DNA of 64,000 bases, from positions 310,001-374,000 of the forward strand of contig BROI01000004.1 in NCBI GenBank assembly GCA_027923505.1. The letters run 5' to 3'. Of the stretch, positions 56,369 through 64,000 are shown in pieces (positions within the stretch are counted from its first letter, which is position 1; each line of letters starts with the position of its first letter). The notes under the pieces are model-generated. The model made no database searches and had not been told where the DNA came from. It worked only from the letters and a program-made list of their open reading frames with translations. This DNA comes from Mayamaea pseudoterrestris (lineage: Eukaryota > Bacillariophyta > Bacillariophyceae > Sellaphorales > Sellaphoraceae). Made by a program: the position numbers and the translations under genes.

Positions 56369-58863
56369 TCAAATTTTATGGGCACATGCCAAGAGTTTTT
56401 TAAATTGCTGATATGCACCTTCCGCATTCTGCACGCCAACAACGGCTATCTTGATGCTCTTACCAATGGCCTTGCCCAGAGCCCGTTTGTTAAATTCAAA
56501 GAATATGGGTACATCATTCGTTTGACAAAGATCAATGGTTTCTTGGAGCTTCTCATCGATAACACCATACTCGTCAAGGTTGTTTGCCATAAGTACCATT
56601 TTTACTTTGTGCGACCGTATACCTCGAGCAACTTCACGAAGTCCCATTACTAGATGACGGCGAACTTTGGTGTTCTGCTCCTCAACAGCGCGCTTCTGCA
56701 AGCGCATTAATTCGCCGACCATCTCAATGAGGAGAGCTTTAACATTAGGGTCGTCTGTAACAACAGCGTAGTGACGCGGAACACCTTTGTTTGCATTTTC
56801 GGCACCCGCTTGCATTCGGCAAACCGGTCAGGAATCCTCTTGTCCCCTGAGAATAGTTGACCAGTTGCCTCTTCGCCATGCAGGGCTTGAACAAATGTTT
56901 CGTTCTTGACATGTTTTTCCAATATTGAAACATTGTTGCCACCAATTTGCATCCCACAAAAACCAAGCATCCCAGCTTGTTTGTCTTCGGCCGAGGCATA
57001 CGTGATCCGCACGGCCTTTTCGCCATCAGAAGGAGAACGGCAAACTTCAAGCACAACACCATAACGACCGGCAAGCTCTCGAATATCATTTAGACTTTCT
57101 TCAAGACAGTCTTCGTCCTCCAAGTCATCGTACGTCAGAACGTCTTCAATAATGACAGCGTTGAAATCATCTGCACCAACTAGCTCGGCGCGTATGGTTG
57201 CTCCACTTATGACTGTGTTGTTGAGTTTGGTAATTGCCTGCCGTACACATGGCATGCCCCCCTTGTACGTTATGATTACCCGCGGAGCTGGATCCTTTTC
57301 GACACGAATGGCAGACACTGGGCCGTGTAGCTCGGCAATAGCGCGTATATCAGCAAGACACTCGTCCAAACAATCCTCATCATCGAAATCATCCTCTGCT
57401 AAGATGTTGAGAACAGCAACTTCAATAATATCGCATTCTGCAGGCGTTGCAGACGGAATCTTTGTCTGCGACCAAGTTGACTTCAAACAAAACAAGCGCC
57501 AATCTTCCTCATTGTCCGGTGAGCCCGCCTTCGTGATAGTCTCGAGCGTGTCGCCCCCTACTACCATGCCATTCCAACATGCCATCGCGGCGGCTGCATC
57601 CTTGCTATTGATAAACTCAATGAAGCATGGATGCAAGTCGTTTGCCCAATCCACCTTCTCACGTGGAATGTGGACGAATTTGACACTACCGACTTTAGCG
57701 GCAAGATCCTGCAAATCCGTCACAAACTCCTCGTATTCCTCGTCATCTGCAACTTCATCTATACTCACAAAGTGGAAAACGCATACCGCTGTCGCGGCAA
57801 CTTTAATTGCGCCATCTCCATCCAACACATTGTTTGTGGCATCCGCAGCAGGGGACGCATCGGCTGGATGCAAGTCACGCCACTGCTTGAGTCGCTCCTG
57901 CAATACTCGCTTTTTTAAAGTCGTGAACTTTTTCTTTCGTGGACGTATTCGCTGTCGCCCCTTGCCGGTGACTGTCATTTTGCCATCCTGTAAAAGCCGT
58001 AGCAAAGCATGTTCGTCGCCAGTCAAGTCGCGAGGTTGTTCAGAGACGGAGACCGAGGCGCTTTCTTTAGGTTTTAGCTTGGCATGGCCCAGGGACAATT
58101 TGTCTGGTATTGGTTTATTGCTCGATTTGTTAATTTGAGTCACCTTTGGAAGGACATCTCCTAAGCTCATATTCTTCAAAGTAGGTCTATGTTTCTTTGT
58201 CTTTTGTTTCGAAGGCTGGTTCGACTCTCGCTTGATCGCTAATATGTCTTCTTGATTCGATTGATTAGCAGTATATTCAGGTCCAGGTTTCTTCTGTAGA
58301 CTCTCGGCAGTCGAATCGATCACTGGTCCGTCGTAAATTGGACGAGTAGGCACCTGTGCGGGCGCTCGAGTAGCTTCGGTTGCAGGTAGACTAGGCCACT
58401 CTGTTCCGTTTAGTTCACGTATCCTATCATCACTATCTCTTTTGTAATGCGACGGGTAATTTCGTTGTTGTGCTGGTCCCCTTCCCCTGCCTCTGTTCCT
58501 GCTCGCAGCGCCCTCGTCAAACGCAGATCGTCCACCACGTGGATTGAACAAGCCACGACCAGACTGTGACGACCTCCCACCACGGCTCTGATTTCCGTGG
58601 TAGAACGTTCCTTTAACATGATCATGTTGTTGAAACGAAGGCGATGCCCTACAATTGTCATGTCCTCGAGCATAGTTGTCGCTCTGGCTGTATCTGTCGT
58701 TGCCGTGCCCTTGTCCATGCTCTTCATAATACCTTCCAGTCATTCGTTGTCCGTGACCTCGATGCTCTCTTCCCCGACCTATTCCAGCAGCATATCGACT
58801 GTGATGATACTCTGTATTCCTATCGTTCGACAAGTCTCGATGGTTCGCTCGCTGATTGCTCAT
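56369..58863 (-). CDS. SECISBP2: SECIS-binding protein 2-like, three UHM-like domains plus L7Ae domain; apparent frame discontinuity
   Basis: SBP2 binds the SECIS hairpin in selenoprotein mRNAs and recruits the Sec elongation factor. From ATG 58,863 the product has an RG-rich disordered N-terminus (GRGRGPAQQR), a basic patch (RPRKKKFTTLKKRVLQERLK), then three modules like U2AF65's third RRM: DDEEYEEFVTDLQDLAAKVG, DDEDCLDECLADIRAIAELHG and EDEDCLEESLNDIRELAGRYG, each followed by a beta strand. The end is an SBP2-type L7Ae domain: LMRLQKRAVEEQNTKVRR, LVMGLREVARGI, VPIFFEFNKRALGK and VVGVQNAEGAYQQFKKL. The L7Ae part (56,369 to about 56,815) is in another frame than the rest; the shift falls near the AAAA run at 56,796-56,799 (minus strand). 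No plausible intron fits. It may be a one-base sequence error, an allele, or programmed frameshifting. Confidence 0.85.
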
Positions 58864-59183
58864 CTCGCAAGGTCAAGGTCGTAAAAGAAATCGGATTAAG
58901 ATGGCTAAGTTCTCTGCTTCGGATGCGCCTATGACTGACTGTAGATAACGCAGCAAGTTTAGAAAATCAAGCAGTTTATTATTAAATAGCAGCAGAACAT
59001 GCAACTGTTCCACAGTTGATGCTCGTCGTCAGCACGATGTTGATTCCAGGCGCAAACATCACATCAAGCCGCCGCGCCAATGGCGCGCCACAACTTGAGA
59101 ACCGAAGCGACATGATCGCGCAGTAACTGCAGTCGACTGGTAGGTAGTACTGTTCGGCCCAACGTGTTCTGTTCATTCTCACC
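58864..59183. promoter_or_regulatory. Divergent upstream region (SBP2-like / PEX19)
   Basis: 320 bp between outward start codons with no other gene seen. PEX19 has a good start context (CTCACCATGG). Confidence 0.45.
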
Positions 59184-60312
59184 ATGGCTTTTACCACGGA
59201 GCAAGCAGCCGTAAATGCGGCGTTGGAGGCTGCCTTGAATGATCTTGATAGCGACAACGAAAGTAGCGACGATGATGCGAAACCCGAAGCCGCCGTTTCT
59301 TGTATTCCATCGCATCATGGCGCCGCCGCCACTGCCACGGAACAAATTGGTGACGGCAGCACCAGCAATCTTCCGTCTGACAATGTTTGCGGCATTGCAA
59401 GCAGTCAAGAACGAGTCGTCTTTGGTCCACCAAGACCTCCACCGGAAATTCCCGATGACTTTCCTTCCGATGAGAAACTTTTGTGTGATCTCATGAAACA
59501 GTTGCTTCCAAGCGATGGTTTAAACGGTGACATTGACGCTGATGATGTCGATCCTGACCAGATCTTGAATCGTGTGTTACAGGAGATGCAGTCTCAGTTA
59601 GAATCGTTTGAAACCAATGAGCCTGTTGCACCGACGCAAGCATCAAAGGGGCAAGAAGCTAAAGCTGCTCCAAGCAACGACTTGGACGCCGCCATTGAAA
59701 ATCTGGCCCAAGGCGTGGCTAGTCAAGTCACAATGCTTGACATCCAAGCACCTCCTAAAACCAAAGCTCCAAATTTGAATGATCCTACATCATCATCACT
59801 GCCCGGCTTGCTCAAGGGCTTGACTGGGAATTGGTCGGACGACAATGCAGACGCACTCATGGACGGAATGATGGAGCAGCTTCTCTCTAAGGAGTTAATG
59901 TACGAACCCATGAAGCAGGTAGCAGATCAGTTTCCCCAGTGGCTCCAAGATAATCAAATGTACATCTCGCAACAGGAATATGACGAGTAAGTGCTTGTCG
60001 ACCCTGTTTTATCATATGGAGCGCATGCACATTCAAGGCAGTGCCCTCTTACTCTCGTACACTTACAATGTGCCACTGTTTCGCAGTCGACGAAAGCAAG
60101 CAGAATGTTTTCGCCGGCTAGTCCACGCATACGAAACGCAGCCTACCAACACCAAGCTCTACATGGAACTCATGCAGGAGGCGCAAGAGTTTGGTCAGCC
60201 TCCTTCTGATTTACTAAAAGAAATTGCTCCAGATCTAGAGCTTGACGATAACGGCATGCCCAAGCTTGATGGTATGGCATTTCCAACTGACGAAGAGTGT
60301 AGAATCATGTGA
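59184..60312 (+). CDS. PEX19: Peroxin-19, peroxisomal membrane protein chaperone
   Basis: PEX19 binds newly made peroxisomal membrane proteins in the cytosol and docks on PEX3. Exon 1 is 59,184-59,986, a GTAAGT...CGCAG intron of 100 bp follows (59,987-60,086), and exon 2 ends at 60,312; 342 aa. The family C-terminal domain is clear: MDGMMEQLLSKELMYEPMKQ, then FPQWLQDNQMYISQQEYDD rebuilt across the splice, RRKQAECFRRLVHAYE, and QPPSDLLKEIAPDLE. It ends in CRIM, a CaaX box, matching the farnesylation site of yeast and animal PEX19. The acidic N-terminus (ALNDLDSDNESSDDD) is the PEX3-binding side. Without splicing the frame would stop at 59,990 and lose the CaaX box. Confidence 0.94.
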
Positions 60313-60379
60313 CTTAAGAAGTGCCGCGCTGGTTAACAGTGTAGTTGATGATTATTATTGATTTTCGCATTGTTTACTA

Positions 60380-61483
60380 TTACGCCTCGGATGTAGCTTC
60401 GTTTCTAATTTCCAGCTTCCACAAGTCGTCCAGACGTTGGGGATTCTTGTCATCGCCCGCCAAGCCGGCAAATATGTAGAAGTCTCCAGTTCCGTCCCCA
60501 TGGTCGATAGTTGCTGCGTCGGACCAACCTCGTTCGTCTGGCCAGTCTTCGCTATCATTCTCTTTCACAACGCTTTCAATGAACGCACCAGTCGTTTCGT
60601 CCATTATACAAACATCGTTTGCAAATCCACCAGCTCCCTCATGTCCTCGATCGGACGGGTTCACTTCACCACCAAAAATGATTGACACTGATGCTGAAGG
60701 AAATGATCCACTGACGCATACACTCCTCGGACGCATATCTTTTAGCTCGGTTGCCATGAGACCATCCTTGGACGTCCACGACCTGTTTTCAATGTCATAC
60801 ACTTGTCCATCGTTGGTCTCCTCGCCGGCAAATCCGGCAATGACTCCCAACTTGCGCCCGCCACTTAAAGGCACCAAATTTGGTCCACCTCGTCCTTTGA
60901 GCGACGACTCGGGCAAGCATTCCCACGTCAATGTCAATAGATCAAACTTGTGCAAGTCGTTCAATCGACCTGCCTGTCCACACCCTCCAAAGACAAAGAG
61001 TGCATCATCGATACAAACCATGCGATGAAAGGATCGCGCGCATGGCGTCGACTGTGACGATTCCTTCGCAATCACTTGCGTCCAAGCTCCATCATTGCCG
61101 TCGTAGCACCAAAGATCGTTCAACGCTTGTTCCCCCATGAGAATTCCGGCGCGGCCGCCAAAAATGTAAACCTTGTTGGTGGCTGCATGAACTGCTTGCG
61201 CGTGCGCAATGCGAGGCGGAGGACCATGTGAACAGTCAATCTTGCGCCATTGCAGTGATGTTTCATCTTGCAAGTCGACTTCCCAGGCAGCCTGGTCGGG
61301 TGCAATCGGCGTCCGCGCCTCATGCTCACCGCCGTAGACGAATAGACGGCGGGGATTCTGCAGGAGAGAGACGCCGTGCGAGCTGCGAGCGAGTGGCTTG
61401 TCACCCGTTTGAGGGTCGACGCTCGGAGTGAGTCTAGTCCATTTCATAGATACTCGAGGGGAAGTCTTAGCAGTCGTCGCCAT
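60380..61483 (-). CDS. Kelch-repeat beta-propeller protein
   Basis: 367 aa from ATG 61,483 (MATTAKTSPRVSMKWTRL). Kelch blades are seen as RLFVYGGEHEA, KVYIFGGRAGILM, ALFVFGGCGQAGRLND, KLGVIAGFAGEETND, SVSIIFGGEVNPS and DFYIFAGLAGDDK, each followed by a Trp or Tyr-containing strand (LNDLWCYD, LTWECLP, LDDLWKLE), enough for a six-bladed propeller. No BTB, F-box or other domain is attached. The frame continues 37 codons upstream, but the upstream part has no kelch features. Specific function is not evident; plant nitrile-specifier-like and general scaffold kelch proteins share this plan. Confidence 0.88.
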   Translation of the reverse strand: MATTAKTSPRVSMKWTRLTPSVDPQTGDKPLARSSHGVSLLQNPRRLFVYGGEHEARTPIAPDQAAWEVDLQDETSLQWRKIDCSHGPPPRIAHAQAVHAATNKVYIFGGRAGILMGEQALNDLWCYDGNDGAWTQVIAKESSQSTPCARSFHRMVCIDDALFVFGGCGQAGRLNDLHKFDLLTLTWECLPESSLKGRGGPNLVPLSGGRKLGVIAGFAGEETNDGQVYDIENRSWTSKDGLMATELKDMRPRSVCVSGSFPSASVSIIFGGEVNPSDRGHEGAGGFANDVCIMDETTGAFIESVVKENDSEDWPDERGWSDAATIDHGDGTGDFYIFAGLAGDDKNPQRLDDLWKLEIRNEATSEA

Positions 61484-61862
61484 TGGTGCAGGTAAGGATT
61501 CACAGTTTATCGAGAAACGGAGGCAGAATTTGTGGCCGATTTCTTGCAAGGAGTTAAAGGTCGTTGCGGTTCTCAGTGCGACACCTTCAACCACTCATCT
61601 TGTTCCAGCACGCAGCGCGCAGGGTGCAACTGCAAGCACGATTCGCGATGGCCTCTGTAGGCTTTGCCGGACACTTAATCGTAGAATGTAACGGCGTGTA
61701 TGCGGTGCATGAAGCGTCGTTTTGTTTTAACCACAAAGGTTAGCCCGTCCTTCGCTAAGAAGTCGCAGCGTAGCAAATGAGTCGACCGATTGGGCTTTGA
61801 CTAGAAAGATGTACACGTTATATATATGAAAGAATACAACATTGCATGTATATTCGCCGCGT
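61484..61862. other. Intergenic, upstream of kelch gene
   Basis: 379 bp between the kelch gene start and the 3' end of the next minus-strand gene. It should hold the kelch promoter; an AT-rich part (61,810-61,850, with TATATATATG) fits the terminator of the right-hand gene. No other gene seen. Confidence 0.4.
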
Positions 61863-62870
61863 TCAAAAGCTATAGACGGTGCGTTTCCGAGTGCCATTAC
61901 CTGCCGCCTCGCCACCCTCACCTTCCTGAAGCAACTGCGCAATCATGGCGCTGGATTCAGCCTCATCCTCCTGCTCATCCGAAATTGTCTGCTGCTGCTG
62001 CTGCTCGCGAGTGGATTGCTGCTCCTTTGCTTGCGAGTCCAGCCCTTGCTTTTGCAGCAACTCTTGCAGTTGCAATTGATCAAGTTGCTCCTGCGACAAA
62101 CCAGCCTTGCCCGTTCGTCGCAGAAAGTCGTCCTGCATGATTCGTGTCAGCTTGTGAATGAGAGTACTGTTGTCGCTGCTGCTGCTGGCGTCTGTAAAGT
62201 CGTCGTCTGTATTGACAATTTCGTCATGCACATCATCATACTCGTCGTCGGCAATTTGCATCGCACTGCTCCTAGGTCTCATAATGGTCGGCAGCCAGTT
62301 CCATGCGCTGCTCCGACTCTTACTCAGCCTTTCGGTTTCATTGTCATGTTCTCTTACAGTTTGCAACATGTTCATGGCTAAATGTCGCATGGCATGGTCA
62401 TCGCGCGTCAAATGCCGCAGTACTTCTTGGTGTTCGTCCAGCTCCATGCGCGTCGCTTGCAGTGTGCGTTCCATTTTGCGCTTCTCCTGGGCATTCTTGA
62501 GTGACTGCGCCGAAACCAATACTAGTATAAAGGCCAGGGCCGACTGCATGGCGCCGTGCTTGACGCGCTGCTGGTGTAAGAGTGCTTTTGTAGTCGTTGC
62601 AGCTGCTGCAGATGGTGATGCAGTTGCTGATGCTGCATTGGAAAATATAGCAGGCTCCGTCTTTTTGCCTAGCGTACTCTTCAAAGCTTCATGTCGTACT
62701 TGAGCTTGCTCTGTTGATGCGTTGGAATAGTATCGACTGAAGGATGCATGGAATTGCTTGTGCTCGAAACGAAACGAGTGCAGCGATGGTGCTAGTTGCG
62801 ATCGTCGCTCGATGCCGCCGAATCGAGGCAGTAAAGCAGCGCAGCCCTTTACACCTATGGATCGTTGCAT
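61863..62870 (-). CDS. Mitochondrial membrane protein with coiled coil, unknown function
   Basis: 335 aa from ATG 62,870. The N-terminus MQRSIGVKGCAALLPRFGGI, continuing ERRSQL...FHASFSRYYSNAS, is Arg/Ser-rich and acid-poor, a good mitochondrial presequence. One hydrophobic helix at about residues 108-124 (GAMQSALAFILVLVSAQS) is followed by a coiled coil (QEKRKMERTLQATRMELDEH). The second half is acidic and Gln-rich (QLDQLQLQELLQKQGLD; STREQQQQQTISDEQ). No known family is recognised. A single-pass inner or outer mitochondrial membrane protein is inferred. Codon repeats for Gln, Ser and Ala make its middle repetitive at the DNA level. Confidence 0.7.
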   Translation of the reverse strand: MQRSIGVKGCAALLPRFGGIERRSQLAPSLHSFRFEHKQFHASFSRYYSNASTEQAQVRHEALKSTLGKKTEPAIFSNAASATASPSAAAATTTKALLHQQRVKHGAMQSALAFILVLVSAQSLKNAQEKRKMERTLQATRMELDEHQEVLRHLTRDDHAMRHLAMNMLQTVREHDNETERLSKSRSSAWNWLPTIMRPRSSAMQIADDEYDDVHDEIVNTDDDFTDASSSSDNSTLIHKLTRIMQDDFLRRTGKAGLSQEQLDQLQLQELLQKQGLDSQAKEQQSTREQQQQQTISDEQEDEAESSAMIAQLLQEGEGGEAAGNGTRKRTVYSF

Positions 62871-63170
62871 GATTGAAAGAGTCAATATTTGCTATCGGGT
62901 TTGTTTTCTACATCGCGCACAGCCGACCGTTTTCCATGGCCATGGTTGAGACGGAAGGTTGTTGTGATGGAGCGTCTCGCACCGGTTATCGTTACATGAT
63001 ACGTACCTGTCGCACCACGAGTGATGTCACCTGCTTTTCCTTCGCCGAACGACAAACAACGGCCTCATCAATCAGCACAGCAAAAGCCTCGTCGTCGATC
63101 AATCCAGCGAGCGACATCACACCATTATATTGCCTGCATTGGTCATTTGTATACTAAAGAAAAAGTAAAT
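62871..63170. promoter_or_regulatory. Divergent upstream region (mitochondrial protein / aminotransferase)
   Basis: 300 bp between outward start codons, containing ACCGGTTA near 62,981. No RNA gene seen. Confidence 0.4.
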
Positions 63171-64000
63171 ATGTCGGCTGCTCAAATAGCAAACGCTGCC
63201 GAACTAGTAGCAACCAAGGGAGGCAAGCATTGGCCGCACAAGAGCCCGGCTCTCTCGGTAAGATCTTCTTGCTCCTAAGTTTGGTCGCTTTGCGTATCTT
63301 TTGCTTGAGATTGTTAGGCTTGATCATTACACGAATCTGATCCTTTCATTCCATTCCTCATTCAATTGTAACAGAAGGCAGTTGAGAATGCGTCAAAGCT
63401 CACCATAAGTCCAGAGCACGACGAACCCATGGGCTCTTGGAGCTCGGAGCAGATTCGTGATGCCACAAGCTCCTCCGTCATGCTCACTTGGGCGCCCGGC
63501 AAGGCTCGCCATTCGACTCCAATCATTACTCACGGCGAAGGAGTCTACTTGTTTGACGACAAGGGCAACAAATATTTGGATTGGACGTCGCAAGCAGTCT
63601 GCTCCAACATTGGCTACACCATGCCGCAGTCTGTCTTGGATGCCACGTTGCAGCAAATGAAGAATTGTGCCTTTGTCTATGGCGGCCTTGGCATTGTTGA
63701 AGTTCGCGCTCGATTGTCGAAACTCATGACGGAACTACTACCTGGAGATTTGCAGGGAATGGTCTTTCCATCGAGCGGGTCGGAAGCAAATGAAGCGGCA
63801 ATCATGATGGCGCGTCGATACACTGGCAAGTACAAGGTTATCAACTGGTATCGTAGCTACCATGGAGGAACTACCAACAGTCAGCAAGCGACTGGAGACT
63901 TTCGTCGCTGGTATGGAGGCGATCATGTACCTGGTTTTGTCAAGGCATTTAGTCCCTTTCCACTCTTTTGGGACTATGCGGGCGATGATGAGGCGGAACG
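63171..64000 (+). CDS. Class III (omega) aminotransferase, 3' truncated by window
   Basis: PLP-dependent enzyme that moves an amino group from an omega- or alpha-amino donor to a keto acid. Exon 1 (63,171-63,257, 29 codons) ends at a GTAAGA donor; the intron is 63,258-63,374 (117 bp); exon 2 runs past the window end. Visible family features: LTWAPGKARHSTPIITHGEG, VYLFDDKGNKYLDWTSQAVC, the phosphate-binding VFPSSGSEANEAAIMMAR, and NWYRSYHGGT with the ring-stacking Tyr. The catalytic lysine lies beyond 64,000. The substrate cannot be set from this part; taurine-, putrescine- or beta-alanine-pyruvate-type enzymes share it. No clear targeting peptide in the first 29 residues. Confidence 0.9.

Overview
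This window is nuclear DNA of a photosynthetic stramenopile, most likely a diatom or a close relative. Genes are dense, lie on both strands and have few short GT-AG introns (83-240 bp). At least two proteins begin with a signal peptide followed by the Ala-Phe junction typical of import into complex red plastids (SAF at 12,106 and QAF near 15,600). The gene set is eukaryotic throughout: V-ATPase B, eS1, NASP, GLE1, PEX19 and a SECIS-binding protein.

Region 1 (1-27,618) holds 15 genes: the 3' part of a fused LeuC-LeuD isopropylmalate dehydratase; histidinol dehydrogenase; V-ATPase subunit B; an unrecognised 194-aa protein; an 8-TM protein made of two 4-TM halves; a multi-TM protein with a Ser/Gln/His-rich N-terminus; ribosomal protein eS1; a mitochondrial RsfS; a plastid COG0523 GTPase; a plastid membrane protein with a P-loop-kinase-like tail; a bZIP factor; a GLE1 protein carrying its own FG repeats and CCCH finger; an acetate-transporter-like protein with an extra C-terminal domain; a NASP histone chaperone; a DA1-like LIM peptidase; and an alpha/beta hydrolase. 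Most neighbours are divergent or convergent, with intergenic gaps of 60-420 bp.

Region 2 (about 27,820-55,885) is one very large satellite-like block. A monomer of about 356 bp is repeated roughly 79 times, without a gene I can support, and is bounded on both sides by pieces of a second, unrelated repeat of about 150 bp. The monomer carries several inverted repeats. One stem is kept through loop changes, and some variants extend it by paired substitutions. Distinct monomer variants recur in the same order, so the array has higher-order structure, with a different subfamily and a deletion-rich core in the middle.

Region 3 (56,369-64,000) returns to ordinary gene density: a SECISBP2-like protein with three U2AF-homology-like modules (frame discontinuity near its L7Ae domain), PEX19 ending in a CaaX box, a kelch protein, a mitochondrial coiled-coil membrane protein, and the start of a class III aminotransferase cut by the window edge.

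The best candidates for something undescribed are the hairpin-rich nested satellite, the UHM-L7Ae SECIS-binding protein, the GLE1/NUP42-type fusion and the transporter with a CoA-transferase-like tail. Two host genes show frame breaks that need confirmation against reads.
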